In this document: positions 51,954-61,241 of the stretch, in pieces | How positions within the stretch are numbered: position 1 is the stretch's first letter | How the letters are laid out: the number at the start of each line of letters is the position of its first letter | Assembly: GCF_000283515.1 (NCBI RefSeq) | Contig: NC_015976.1 | Location: 992,001-1,056,000, forward strand | Reading direction: 5' to 3' | Source: Sphingobium sp. SYK-6 | GTDB taxonomy: Bacteria; Pseudomonadota; Alphaproteobacteria; Sphingomonadales; Sphingomonadaceae | Length of the DNA: 64,000 nucleotides | Program-made: the position numbers and the translations under genes | Notes under the pieces: model-generated | The model's database searches: none | The model's input: only the letters and a program-made list of their open reading frames with translations | Told to the model about the DNA's origin: nothing

Positions 51954-52730
51954 ATGAAGCCTGCCATGCAGAGAAGCATCCCGGCATTCGCTGCCGTGCT
52001 GGCGGTCTGGCTCGCGGTCGGGGCAGGGCCAGTGACGTCTGCCTTTGCGCAGGATGACGCGGCGAAGAGCCGGCCGGATTATTCATCGCTCAATGATCTG
52101 CCCGACTGGACGATCGGGGTCTGGCAGCCGGACTGGTCGCGGCTGTTCGGCGCCGGCACGAAGCCTCAGTTCACGCCGGAGATGGCCAAGGCAGTGGAGG
52201 CTTTCAATGCGCGCAAGCAGCATGGCGAGAATCTCCAGAGCGCAGCCGCCAATTGCCGCCCTACCGGCATGCCCGGCATCATGCGCCAGCCCTATCCGAT
52301 CGAATTCCTCTTCTCGCCCGGTCGGGTGACCATCCTGCATGAGACGTTCAGCCAGGTACGCCGCATCTATACGGACGGGCGCGCATTGCCCGACGATCCC
52401 GATCCCGCCTTCAATGGCTGGTCGGTTGGCCGGTGGGAGGGGGATGTGCTGGTCGTGGATACGAATGGCCTCAATCCCATCACCAGCCTGATGGAAGGCG
52501 TGCATCCCACCGAGAACACCCGCATTCGCGAGCGCTTCTTCCTGAGCGCGCCGGACGAGATGACCGTGGAGACGATCATTACCGATCCGGCCATCTTCGC
52601 CGAGCCCTTTCGCGTCACCCAGACTTATCAGCGCAAGCGCGACTGGCAGATCCGCGAATATGTCTGCGAGGAGAATAATCGCGACGCTGCCGACGAGCAG
52701 GGCCGTCCTACGATGAACATCGAGAAGTAG
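51954..52730 (+). CDS. Secreted protein of unknown function (DUF6152-associated family)
   Basis: A 258-residue exported protein. The signal peptide ends at about residue 32 (VGAGPVTSAFAQ). The mature part has blocks I recognise from a widespread uncharacterised family: MRQPYPIEFLFSPGRVTILHE, split as QPYPIEFLFSPGRVTIL and QVRRIYTDGRALPDDPDPAFN, then NGWSVGRWEGDVLVVDTNGL. No catalytic motif is evident. In other bacteria members occur beside DUF6152 genes in degradation clusters. Function is unknown. Confidence 0.8.
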   Translation: MKPAMQRSIPAFAAVLAVWLAVGAGPVTSAFAQDDAAKSRPDYSSLNDLPDWTIGVWQPDWSRLFGAGTKPQFTPEMAKAVEAFNARKQHGENLQSAAANCRPTGMPGIMRQPYPIEFLFSPGRVTILHETFSQVRRIYTDGRALPDDPDPAFNGWSVGRWEGDVLVVDTNGLNPITSLMEGVHPTENTRIRERFFLSAPDEMTVETIITDPAIFAEPFRVTQTYQRKRDWQIREYVCEENNRDAADEQGRPTMNIEK

Positions 52731-52752
52731 GGACGGCGGGAAGCCGGTCGCC

Positions 52753-53145
52753 ATGAAGCACAGCGAGACCGAAGCCCGCAATCTCGCGATCGCGACCGCC
52801 ATGTATCGCGACATGCTGATGAAGTTCGATTCGCGTCACGTCGATCGCTTCATCGCGGAGGATTATATCCAGCACAGCACGGCCGCGAGCGGCGGACGCG
52901 AGGGGCTTCGCGCCTTTCTGGATGATCGCCGGGCGGGATTTCCCGACGTCGATATCCGCATCAAGGCGCGTTATGCAGACGGCGACGTCACCATCTTTCA
53001 TATCCATACCGTCCGCCATCCCGGCGACCCGGGCATGAATATCGTCGACATATTCCGACATGGCGCTGACGGGAAAGTGTGCGAGCATTGGGAAGTCGTC
53101 CAGGAAATTCCCGAGCGATTGCCTCATGATAACGGGATTTTCTGA
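52753..53145 (+). CDS. SnoaL-like / NTF2-fold protein
   Basis: A 130-residue NTF2-fold protein of the aldol-condensase-like SnoaL type: NLAIATAMYRDMLMKFDSRHV, DYIQHSTAASGGREGLRAFL and VVDIFRHGADGKVCEHWEVVQ-like C-terminal block (IVDIFRHGADGKVCEHWE). The HWEVVQEIPE ending is characteristic of proteins resembling polyketide cyclases. It follows the secreted-protein gene by 22 bases and lacks a signal peptide itself. Substrate is unknown. Confidence 0.82.
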   Translation: MKHSETEARNLAIATAMYRDMLMKFDSRHVDRFIAEDYIQHSTAASGGREGLRAFLDDRRAGFPDVDIRIKARYADGDVTIFHIHTVRHPGDPGMNIVDIFRHGADGKVCEHWEVVQEIPERLPHDNGIF

Positions 53146-53202
53146 GAAGATTTGCGCGTCGGGCTCCGGCTGAATCGGTCGGATGACGTCGCGCGCCTGC
53201 CC

Positions 53203-54585
53203 TCACTGCGCCGGCGTGCCAGCGCCCTCAGCGATTGGCTTCTCCAGCGCGTCGAGCGAATCCTGCTCCTGATCGAGGTAGAGGCCGAACGGATCGAGGC
53301 AACTGGCACCCAGTGCCGCTTCGAAGCCCGCCTGTGACGACTGTGCGGCGAGCTCGCTTTCCGCTGCGCCGCTCAGGTTCGATCGGAAGATGCCGGCCGC
53401 GCTGACGGGCAGGAAGTCCTCATAAGTGATCGGCGTGGCGACCAGATGGCCGGCCTCCACCAGAGCCTCAGGCGATCCGGCCGGCAACGGGCCCTCGCCC
53501 AGTGCCGGGGAGCGGGCATAAGTGAAATAAGCGAGGCCGTGCCGACGGATCGTTTCGAGATCGTCGGGGAAGCGCGCGAAAGCAGCGGCGAGGCGCGCCT
53601 GATAATCGCCGGCATCGGCGCGGGCCGCCTCCACATCCGCAAGAATCTCGTCATAAAGCGCGCGCCCGGCCGGCGTCAGTGCGATGCCGCGCTGCTCGAT
53701 CTCGCCGAAACGGGCCGTGTGGGCGCCCTGCACCGCATCGTCTCCTTCGCGGAACAGGATCGGTTCTTCCAGTGCCTGAAAGCTGGTCTGCCGCAGCAGG
53801 ATCGGCACGTCGCGGCGTGGCGGCCCCTCGATCAGCGGCTTGGCACGAATGCCACGCGCGACCATCTCGGCCTGCGCGGCATCGATGTCGAGCGCGCGCG
53901 GCGTCAGATGATTGATGTGGGGGCCGCGGAAGCAGACGATATCGGCGATCAGGCGATGCGTGTCGTGAAAGGCGCGATAGGTCGCGTGGTCCACCAGCGC
54001 TTCGCCATGCCAGCGAAAGGTCTCGAGCGCTTCCAGGACGAAGGCCTCGGCATCTTCCGCCATCAGGCCGCCTTCGGCCTCGAACCGCTCGATCATCATC
54101 AGCGCGCCATCGGTTACGATACGGCGCCGGGCGAGGATTTCGCCGGCGCGGTCACGCAGCGCCGGGTCCGCGATGAGATCGATGCGCAGCAGCGAGCAGA
54201 ATATCCGGAACGCGCAGCGGGAAAGCGCGGCATTGTCGATCGGGCGAAAAGCAGTGGAGTGGACCGGCAGGCCGGCTGCGGCCAGATCGTAATAGCCGAC
54301 CGGCACCATGCCCATGACTGCGAAAAGGCGGCGCATGAGCGCCAGTTCCGCTGCCGTGCCTACCCGGATGGCGCCATGACGCTCGGCATTGAGCCGATCC
54401 AGTTCGCCATTGGCGCTCAGAGCAGCGCGCAGGGCGGGATCGGCCGCCAGAACACGCTCGTTCGTGGTGGAAACGATGTCCAGCAAATCACCGTAAAGTG
54501 GCACTTCCTGGCGATACATGCGGGACATGGCATCCGAGAAGGCCAGCCGGATGTCGTCGGCCGGAACGAAATGGGAAGCAGTCAT
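53203..54585 (-). CDS. hglS: 2-oxoadipate dioxygenase/decarboxylase (DUF1338, HglS/YdcJ family)
   Basis: A 460-residue DUF1338 protein. MYRQEVPLYGDLLDIV begins the family signature. Metal-ligand candidates match those of Pseudomonas putida HglS as I remember them: His70 in NAERHGAIRVG with Arg74, His226 in GPHINHLTPR, and Glu295 in ARFGEIEQRG. HglS converts 2-oxoadipate to D-2-hydroxyglutarate using Fe(II) and O2 in lysine degradation. Here it ends an arginine succinyltransferase operon, overlapping astB by 4 bases (ATGA), which is unexpected; its true substrate in this setting could differ. The family assignment is firm. Confidence 0.9.
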   Translation of the reverse strand: MTASHFVPADDIRLAFSDAMSRMYRQEVPLYGDLLDIVSTTNERVLAADPALRAALSANGELDRLNAERHGAIRVGTAAELALMRRLFAVMGMVPVGYYDLAAAGLPVHSTAFRPIDNAALSRCAFRIFCSLLRIDLIADPALRDRAGEILARRRIVTDGALMMIERFEAEGGLMAEDAEAFVLEALETFRWHGEALVDHATYRAFHDTHRLIADIVCFRGPHINHLTPRALDIDAAQAEMVARGIRAKPLIEGPPRRDVPILLRQTSFQALEEPILFREGDDAVQGAHTARFGEIEQRGIALTPAGRALYDEILADVEAARADAGDYQARLAAAFARFPDDLETIRRHGLAYFTYARSPALGEGPLPAGSPEALVEAGHLVATPITYEDFLPVSAAGIFRSNLSGAAESELAAQSSQAGFEAALGASCLDPFGLYLDQEQDSLDALEKPIAEGAGTPAQ

Positions 54586-55874
54586 GTCAGAGGCTCCTCA
54601 AGCGCGTCGAGCAAAGTCGTCCGGGCATGTTCGATGGCGTCCCAGGTCTGCGGGAGCGCCAGATCGGGCAGGGAAAGCTGCGCGGGCCAGTGCGCCGAGA
54701 TGATCCGTTCGAGACGGTCGGCGCTTCGCTCGTCGAGCAGATGAGCTGGGTGGACGGCGCGTTCGGCCTGCGCGGAAAGCAGCACGCGCAGCCGCAGGCA
54801 GGCGGGGCCGCCGCCATTATGCATGGACTCGCGCACGTCGACGAACCGCACGCCATGGATAGGGCCATTGGCGCCGACATTGGCGTCGATCCATGTCTTG
54901 ACCGAGGGAGTCTCCGCGCATTCCATCGGGACGACGAGCATGCGGCTGCCATCCGGCAAGGTGACCAGCTGCGAGTTGAACAGATAGGATGCAATGGCAT
55001 CCTCCAGCGACACCTCGTTCGCCGCGACTTCCAGGATCACCACATCCGGGCAGCGCGCCTCGATGGCGCCGTAGAGGGCGGCCTTGTCGGCAAAGGCATG
55101 TTCATGGGCGAACAGGATGTTCTCATGCGCCACGGCCACGACATCGTTGTGAAAGGCCCCCGCCGCGATGGCACGCGGGGATTGCTGGGCGATGAGGCCA
55201 TCCTCCACGCCATGGGCACGGAAGATCGCGCGGCATGCTTCGGCTGACTGGCGGGCAGGGAAGGGGCCGCCCGGCTCTCCATAGACCATGATCTCGATGC
55301 CCGGATCATGCGCGGGTGCCGCCAGCCGCATGAAGTTGGCCGCGCCCTCGTCGCCGAAGCGCCCGGGTACGGGCCCGTGCACGGCGAAGAAGCGCGGATC
55401 GGCGAAGATGCGGCGCAACTGCGCCAGCGTCTCGGGCCATTCATGGCTGCGATGCGCCATGGTGGAGAGATTGGCCGGGGTGAAATGGACGCGCCCGTCT
55501 GCGGTGTCCGGCGCGGGCGACACGGTTGCCGCGTTGGCGGCCCACATGGGTGAAGCGCTGGTCGCCTGCACGAACAGCAGCGGCTCTTCCGCCCAGGCCT
55601 TCGCGCAGACCTGATGATCGCTGCCGTCGAAGCCGAAGCGGCGCAGCCAGCCCACATCGGGGCGCTCGTGCGGAAGGAAGAAGCCCTGTCCCAGCCCCAG
55701 CGAAAGCATGAGCCGCATCTTGGCGAGACCCTCCAGCGCCGCCTGCCGAGGGCGGGAAACCTGCCCGGCATGCATGGTCGCTGCGAGATTGCCGAGGCTC
55801 AGCCCGGCATAATTATGGCTGGGGCCGATCAGGCCATCGAAGTTGACTTCGCGAAAGGGAGGAGGCGTCGTCAT
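54582..55874 (-). CDS. astB: N-succinylarginine dihydrolase
   Basis: A 430-residue enzyme that removes two ammonia and CO2 from N2-succinylarginine, giving succinylornithine (second step of the AST pathway). VNFDGLIGPSHNYAGLS starts the protein; MAHRSHEWPETL, GAFHNDVVAVAHENILFAHE and VVPMECAETPSVKTW are conserved, and MHNGGGPACLRLRV near the C-terminus holds the catalytic Cys. The fold is the amidinotransferase propeller. Complete length. It lies 55 bases after astD and overlaps hglS. Confidence 0.95.
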   Translation of the reverse strand: MTTPPPFREVNFDGLIGPSHNYAGLSLGNLAATMHAGQVSRPRQAALEGLAKMRLMLSLGLGQGFFLPHERPDVGWLRRFGFDGSDHQVCAKAWAEEPLLFVQATSASPMWAANAATVSPAPDTADGRVHFTPANLSTMAHRSHEWPETLAQLRRIFADPRFFAVHGPVPGRFGDEGAANFMRLAAPAHDPGIEIMVYGEPGGPFPARQSAEACRAIFRAHGVEDGLIAQQSPRAIAAGAFHNDVVAVAHENILFAHEHAFADKAALYGAIEARCPDVVILEVAANEVSLEDAIASYLFNSQLVTLPDGSRMLVVPMECAETPSVKTWIDANVGANGPIHGVRFVDVRESMHNGGGPACLRLRVLLSAQAERAVHPAHLLDERSADRLERIISAHWPAQLSLPDLALPQTWDAIEHARTTLLDALEEPLT

Positions 55875-55929
55875 GTTTTTCAGGCAGCCGGTCGACCGGA
55901 GGGGAAGGGCGAGCCTTGCCGGAGCATGT

Positions 55930-57348
55930 TCATCCCTTCAGGCCCACGCCGAGTGTGCCCTCGATGGCGGCGGCTTCCATGCCCGCGACGGGCCATGCGC
56001 AATAATCGGCTGCATAATAAGCGCTTGGCCGCAGGTTGCCGCTGTCCCCGGCGCCGCCGAAAGGCTGGGCCGAGCTGGCGCCGTTGGTCGGCCGGTTCCA
56101 GTTGACGACGCCGGCCCGGGTCTGCGTGCGAAACCTGTCGAACAGCGTGCGCGTCCCGCCCAGCATCGCGGCGGACAGGCCGAAGCGCGTCGCATTGGCG
56201 CGTGCGACGGCGGCATCGAAATCCGTCTCCCGGTAGAGCTGCACGACGGGGCCGAAAATCTCCTCGTCCGGCGCATCCTCAATGCCGGTCATGTCGATCA
56301 GCGTCGGTGTCAGGAACGGCAGATCGGGTGCGCGGCGGATCAGCGGGCGGATCGGCTGCCCGCCCAGCGCCAGCAGATCGGCGACGCGGCGTTCCACCAT
56401 GTCCGCTGCGCGATTGTCCACCACCGGCCCCATGAAGGGTTGCGGCTCGTCGAATGGCGCGCCCACGATCAACCGGTCGAGTGTTTCCGCGATGCGCGGG
56501 ATCAGCGTGTCGGCAAGGCTCTCCTGCACGATCAGCCGGCGCGCGCAAGTGCAGCGCTGCCCGGCGGAGAGCCAGCCAGACTGGACGATGAGCGCGACGG
56601 CAGCATCGATGCCATCCGCCGGCAGATCCCAGACCAGCAGCGGGTTGTTGCCGCCCATTTCGAGCGCGAGGATGCGCCCCGGCGTCTCCGCGAACTGGCG
56701 GGCGAGAAGCTTGCCGGTGGTCGAACTGCCGGTGAACAGCAGTCCGTTGGTGCCGGGGTGGCTCGCCAGCGCCTTGCCGGTCTCGCCATCGCCCTGCACG
56801 ATCTCCAGCACGCCTTCCGGCAGGCCTGCCTCGTGCCAGAGCTCGCCGGTGAGCTCCGCCGTTGCAGGGGCCAGTTCGCTCGGCTTGAAGACGACGCTAT
56901 TTCCCGCGAGCAGGGCGGGGACGATATGGCCGTTGGGCAGGTGCGCCGGGAAATTATAGGGGCCAAGCACGGCAAGGACGCCATGCGCGCGATGCCGCAC
57001 CGCCTGCGTCACCCCGTTGGCATCGATGAGCGTTTCGCCCGCCCTGTCCGCCTGCGCGGTGATGGAAATCTCGACCTTGGCGGCGACGCTGGCCGCTTCC
57101 GTCCGGGTTTCCCACAAGGGCTTGCCCGTCTCGCGGGAGATGGTGCGCGCGACGTCTTCCGCCCGCGCCCTCACGCGCGCGGCATAGGCCCGCAGGATAG
57201 CGATACGCTCCTCGATCGGTCGCGCTTCCCACGCCGGCTGCGCGGTGCGGGCGCGCGCAACGGCGGCATCGACGGCCGCCGCATCACTGACGGGGCCACG
57301 CCAGACGACGGCGCCGGTGCAAGGATCGGTGGAAACGAGCTCATGCAT
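55930..57348 (-). CDS. astD: N-succinylglutamate 5-semialdehyde dehydrogenase
   Basis: A 472-residue aldehyde dehydrogenase of the AstD type, oxidising succinylglutamate semialdehyde to succinylglutamate with NAD+ (fourth AST step). GPYNFPAHLPNGHIVPALLA is the AstD-typical Asn region; ALEMGGNNPLLVWD contains the general-base Glu; SAGQRCTCARRLIV contains the catalytic Cys; NRPTNGASSAQPFGGAG is near the C-terminus. It starts 15 bases after the astA stop codon. Family subtype is supported both by motifs and by operon. Confidence 0.94.
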   Translation of the reverse strand: MHELVSTDPCTGAVVWRGPVSDAAAVDAAVARARTAQPAWEARPIEERIAILRAYAARVRARAEDVARTISRETGKPLWETRTEAASVAAKVEISITAQADRAGETLIDANGVTQAVRHRAHGVLAVLGPYNFPAHLPNGHIVPALLAGNSVVFKPSELAPATAELTGELWHEAGLPEGVLEIVQGDGETGKALASHPGTNGLLFTGSSTTGKLLARQFAETPGRILALEMGGNNPLLVWDLPADGIDAAVALIVQSGWLSAGQRCTCARRLIVQESLADTLIPRIAETLDRLIVGAPFDEPQPFMGPVVDNRAADMVERRVADLLALGGQPIRPLIRRAPDLPFLTPTLIDMTGIEDAPDEEIFGPVVQLYRETDFDAAVARANATRFGLSAAMLGGTRTLFDRFRTQTRAGVVNWNRPTNGASSAQPFGGAGDSGNLRPSAYYAADYCAWPVAGMEAAAIEGTLGVGLKG

Positions 57349-57363
57349 GTCGATGATCTCCCG

Positions 57364-58401
57364 TCACGGCGTCGGCACGTAAAGCGCGAAATCGCCTTCG
57401 CGCAGGCGGCCGAGCTTCATGCAGTCGGGCGGCAGGCACAGGGTTTCGCCCTCGTCACGCGTGCGGCCTTTCCCACGCCATGCTCGGAAGTCGAGCAGCC
57501 GCCCCGTGGCGAGCAGCATGCGCGTGGCGCCATCGCCGCCCGCCTCGTCGGCCTGGATCATCGCGCTCGCGCTATCCTTCACGGTGCGCAGGTCGCCCAC
57601 CTGAGCCCGCATGGTCGGCCCGGCGTCGAACAGGTCCACATAGCCATCATGGCGGAAACCCTCCGCTTCCAGCAGCCGCATGGCGGCGGCCCCGCTCTTG
57701 TGCGGCTTGCCGATGGCGTTCTGCGCCTCTTCGGAGAGCAGGATGGTGTAGATGGGATATTTGGGCATCAGGTCGGCGATGAACTGGTTGCCGTTCAGGG
57801 CATGGAAGCGATCCGCCTCCGCGAATTCCAGATTGAAGAAGCGCTTCGTGAGCCCTTCCCAGAAAGGCGAATAGCCTTCCGGCTCCTGAAAGCCGCGAAG
57901 CTCGGTCAGCACCTGCTCGCCGAAGCGTTCGCGATGCAGCGCCATGAACATGTAGCGGCTGCGCGCCAGCAGCACCCCCAGTCCCGAGCGCCGCAGCGCG
58001 GGAACGAGGAACAGGCCGCCCACTTCGCTCGCCCCCGCAAAGTCGTTCACGAGGTTGAGGACATTGGTGGTGACGATGCGCTCGAGTTGGCGGCTATATT
58101 GCGAGAGGCGCGTGATCTTGTAGCTGTAGAAGGGCTTCTTGGTGCCGACGCTGGAGAAGATGAGCGCGGTGCCGCCGATCTCGCCGCTGGCCGCGTTCTC
58201 GAGCACGAACATGTAGAGCTCATCATCCGGTCCGCTGGTCAGATCCGCCTCGAACGCCCGCTGGCTGCGCTCCAGGCGCAGATGCAGGGCGTCGCGGTCA
58301 TGGGGAAGGTTGGTGAAGCCCGGGCCGGTCTGGCCGGCCAGATCATATACCGCGTCGAGATCCTCCACGGTCGCCGGACGAACGAGCCAGCCTTCGGTCA
58401 T
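57364..58401 (-). CDS. astA: Arginine N-succinyltransferase
   Basis: A 345-residue acyltransferase transferring succinyl from succinyl-CoA to arginine, the first AST step. WLVRPATVEDLDAVYDLAGQ and GPGFTNLPHDRDALHLRL open the protein; VGTKKPFYSYKITRLSQYS and EVGGLFLVPALRRSGLG with FWEGLTKRFFNLEFAEAD are AstA signatures; the centre has the GNAT-like acyl-CoA fold. The ATG overlaps the stop of the upstream M20 hydrolase gene (ATGA), which fixes the start. Confidence 0.95.
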   Translation of the reverse strand: MTEGWLVRPATVEDLDAVYDLAGQTGPGFTNLPHDRDALHLRLERSQRAFEADLTSGPDDELYMFVLENAASGEIGGTALIFSSVGTKKPFYSYKITRLSQYSRQLERIVTTNVLNLVNDFAGASEVGGLFLVPALRRSGLGVLLARSRYMFMALHRERFGEQVLTELRGFQEPEGYSPFWEGLTKRFFNLEFAEADRFHALNGNQFIADLMPKYPIYTILLSEEAQNAIGKPHKSGAAAMRLLEAEGFRHDGYVDLFDAGPTMRAQVGDLRTVKDSASAMIQADEAGGDGATRMLLATGRLLDFRAWRGKGRTRDEGETLCLPPDCMKLGRLREGDFALYVPTP

Positions 58402-59651
58402 GCAATCTCCCCCTTGAGGCCGAGCGCGGCGTCGAGCCGTCCTTCGGCGATGCGCAATATCGTGACAGCGGCGAGCGCGGCGCGTTCGCTCAGCGAGTCG
58501 ATGATGAGAAACTCGTCCGCCGTGTGGATGCTCCCGCCGCGCACGCCCATCGTATCGACCACCACCACATTCTCGGCCGCGATGTTGTTGCCATCGCATA
58601 CGCCGCCACTGGGCTGCCAGTCGATAGCGAGGCCAAGGTCCGCGCCCGCATCGCGCACGAGCATGAACAGCGCCTCGTGCCGTGCATCGAAGGGCTTGGG
58701 CGGACGAGCAAAACCGCCGGACAGGCTGATGGCGACCTCATGCTCCCGCGCGATTGAGGCGACGATCTCCGCCATGGCATGGTCGGCCCTCTGCTGGGCC
58801 TCTACGTCCAGGGGGCGCATGTTCCAGCTCAGCATTGCCTTGTCCGGCACCACATTGTTCGCGCCCCCGCCGCTCATCCGCGCGACATTGACCGTGAGAC
58901 CGGGAATGGTGCGCTTCAGGGCATCCAGCCGCAGGGCAAGATCGGCCGCGGCGACGAGCGCGTTGCGCCCGTCCTGCGGATTGCGCCCGGCATGGGCGGA
59001 TCGTCCGGCGAGTGCGGCGAGAAAATTGCCGCTTCCGCGCCGCGCGCTCGCAAGGCGGCCCTCCGGTGTTACCGAGGGCTCGAAGGTCATGCCGATCTGA
59101 CAGCGCCGCGCCACGTCGCGCAGCAGCGCCGCGGAGCCGAGCGAGGCGACTTCTTCGTCCGCGTTCACCACGACATCCCAGCCGAGGCCGGGAATGGCGT
59201 TCGCCGCCTCCAGCGCCGCCAGGGCCTCGATCATGACGATGAGCCCGCCCTTCATGTCCGCCGTGCCGGGGCCGTTCATCGTGCCCGCGTCGAGCATGCG
59301 GCAGGACTGGAAAGGATGGTCGGGCGGGAACACCGTGTCCATGTGCCCGGTCAGGATCATCCGCCGGTTCGCCGCCGGGCGCTTGCGGGCGAGCAGATTC
59401 GCGCCATGGGGCACGGGCACCTGCGTGCCGTCCTCGGCCAGTGTCGTCACCGGGTCCGGCTCGCGCGTCTCCACGCTGTCGGCGATCGGCGAGAGAGCAT
59501 CGGCGATGCGGGCGCGCATCTGTGCCAGTCCGTCGAGATTGCGGCTGCCGGAGTTGATCTGCGCCCACGCCACGACCTGCGCGGCCATGGCGCTCTGCCG
59601 ATCCCGGATCGCTGCGACAAGATGGGTTTCGGGCGTCGAGAGTCCGGCCAT
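58398..59651 (-). CDS. M20 family metallohydrolase, possible succinylglutamate desuccinylase substitute
   Basis: A 417-residue M20 (glutamate carboxypeptidase-like) hydrolase. Zinc ligands and catalytic residues are all in place: LTGHMDTVFP, GPGTADMKGG, VNADEEVASLGS and the late His in GSIHTADEFLI, with the dimerisation domain RSAHAGRNPQDGRN between. No signal peptide. It is the first gene of the operon, overlapping astA by 4 bases. The AST pathway needs AstE to hydrolyse succinylglutamate, and no astE is seen here; an M20 amidohydrolase acting on an N-acyl glutamate could replace it. That is inference from position. Confidence 0.9.
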   Translation of the reverse strand: MAGLSTPETHLVAAIRDRQSAMAAQVVAWAQINSGSRNLDGLAQMRARIADALSPIADSVETREPDPVTTLAEDGTQVPVPHGANLLARKRPAANRRMILTGHMDTVFPPDHPFQSCRMLDAGTMNGPGTADMKGGLIVMIEALAALEAANAIPGLGWDVVVNADEEVASLGSAALLRDVARRCQIGMTFEPSVTPEGRLASARRGSGNFLAALAGRSAHAGRNPQDGRNALVAAADLALRLDALKRTIPGLTVNVARMSGGGANNVVPDKAMLSWNMRPLDVEAQQRADHAMAEIVASIAREHEVAISLSGGFARPPKPFDARHEALFMLVRDAGADLGLAIDWQPSGGVCDGNNIAAENVVVVDTMGVRGGSIHTADEFLIIDSLSERAALAAVTILRIAEGRLDAALGLKGEIA

Positions 59652-59731
59652 CGGCTCCTCTTAGACCAAGTTCTTCGGGCGGGCTAGGGCAGGCCGCGTC
59701 ACCGCAGCGAGGTCGGTCCGCGCCGCACCGT

Positions 59732-61051
59732 TCACGCGCTCGCGGAGGGATAGCGCCGCGCTGTCGAGAAGATGATGGCCGCGAGCACCGCCGGTATGGC
59801 GAGCAACACGCAGATGAGCGGTTTGCCCATCCCGGCGGCAAGCAGATAACCGGCCGTCAGCGGGCCGAAGATCGAGCCAACCCGGCCGACCGTGCTGGCG
59901 ATGCCGAGGCCGGTCGCCCGCAATTGCGGCGGGAAGGCATAAGCGATGGTCAGCCAGCAACCGCAGGCGGAACCGAACAACATGGCGCCGAGCAGAAGTG
60001 CATTGCCCACGAGGAGCGGCAGGATAGGCGGCAAGAGGCCGAACAGTACGATCATGGCGGCCATGCCCGAGAGGGTCACGAAGGTGAGCCGCTTCACGCC
60101 CACGCGCCCGGCAATCCACCCGGCCACAAGCCCGCCCGCGATGCCGCCGACCGAAACATAGATGGAGTAGGAAATGCCGGCGGCAGTCGAGAGGCCCAGC
60201 TCGGTCACCCATTTGGTCGCCCAGTTGATGATGAAATAGAAGGAAAACATGTTGAGCGGATGCGCGATGCACAGGAGGAGCAGCTGCCCGCGATGCTCTT
60301 GCGCGGAAATCTCACGGATCGACGCCGCGCCGTCATGGGCGCTTGCCGCGACCGGCGGCAGAACCTCGAGCGGCGGCAGCCGGAGGCGCTTGAGGACTCG
60401 GTTGGTCTTCGCGAGCGCGCCGCGTGGCTGGCGGGTCAGCAGGAAATCGAGCGATTCGGGGAGCCACAGCCAGGCGACGGGCAGCAGGATCGCCGAAAGC
60501 ATGCCGCCGACCCAGAAGATGCCGCGCCAGCCGAATTCGTCCAGCACCGCGATGGCGACGAAACCCCCGATGATGGTGCCGACCGGATAGGCGGAAGCGA
60601 CTGCGCTGGGCGCGAATTCACGGCGTTTGTCCGATGCATATTCCATGGCGATGGCACCGGCCGTGCTCGTCATGCCGCCAATCCCGATGCCGGTCACGAA
60701 GCGTGAGATCGCCATGCCCCAGTAGCCGTGGCTGAGCGCCGCGCCGAACATGCCGGCGCTCATCAGCACGAGGCAGAACAGGATGGCCGGGCGCCGCCCC
60801 TTGGTATCCGCGACCGGCGAGACGCCGAGCGCGCCGATCGCCATGCCCGCCAGGCTGAAGCTCAGCAATTCCCCCAGTGCGTCCGGCCCGAGCGCCCATT
60901 CGTCGGCCAGCACGGGCGCTGCCATGGCGAGCGCGAGAATGTCATAGCCATCCACCATGTTGATGCAGACCGGAATGAGGATCATCAGCCACTGGACGGG
61001 AAGCATAGGCCGTGCGCCGAGCTCCCTGCGCGGATCATAGTCGGTCGCCAT
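59732..61051 (-). CDS. MFS transporter, AAHS-like family
   Basis: A 439-residue major facilitator with 12 predicted helices. VCINMVDGYDILALAMAAPV carries the DGYD signature of aromatic acid:H+ symporters; PVADTKGRRPAIL is the loop 2-3 motif. A long central loop separates the halves. It lies upstream of the AST operon on the same strand (80-base gap), so it could carry an amino-acid-related substrate or an aromatic acid; the DGYD motif favours the latter. Start at 61051 has GGAGG at 7 bases; an ATG two codons upstream has poor spacing. Confidence 0.88.
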   Translation of the reverse strand: MATDYDPRRELGARPMLPVQWLMILIPVCINMVDGYDILALAMAAPVLADEWALGPDALGELLSFSLAGMAIGALGVSPVADTKGRRPAILFCLVLMSAGMFGAALSHGYWGMAISRFVTGIGIGGMTSTAGAIAMEYASDKRREFAPSAVASAYPVGTIIGGFVAIAVLDEFGWRGIFWVGGMLSAILLPVAWLWLPESLDFLLTRQPRGALAKTNRVLKRLRLPPLEVLPPVAASAHDGAASIREISAQEHRGQLLLLCIAHPLNMFSFYFIINWATKWVTELGLSTAAGISYSIYVSVGGIAGGLVAGWIAGRVGVKRLTFVTLSGMAAMIVLFGLLPPILPLLVGNALLLGAMLFGSACGCWLTIAYAFPPQLRATGLGIASTVGRVGSIFGPLTAGYLLAAGMGKPLICVLLAIPAVLAAIIFSTARRYPSASA

Positions 61052-61241
61052 CCTCATCCCTCCGGACGCTTGCGCGCGCGTCCGCCGCGTCGTTTTCGCC
61101 ACGCTATGGTGGGGCTGCGGCGAATTCAATCGGCCTCCGCCGCATCTTGTTGACGCTGAGCGAACTGGGCGCGTCCCTCTGTTGCGCGCGTCGTTTGATG
61201 AGCATTAGAAGCTTTACCGAACGGAGAGGAGCAACGGGACC

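Noticed and set aside
55843..59100. Open frame of more than 1000 codons on the plus strand opposite astB, astD, astA and the M20 gene
   Set aside because: Low-complexity Arg/Gly/Ala-rich translation with no domains; all four minus-strand genes have complete catalytic motifs.
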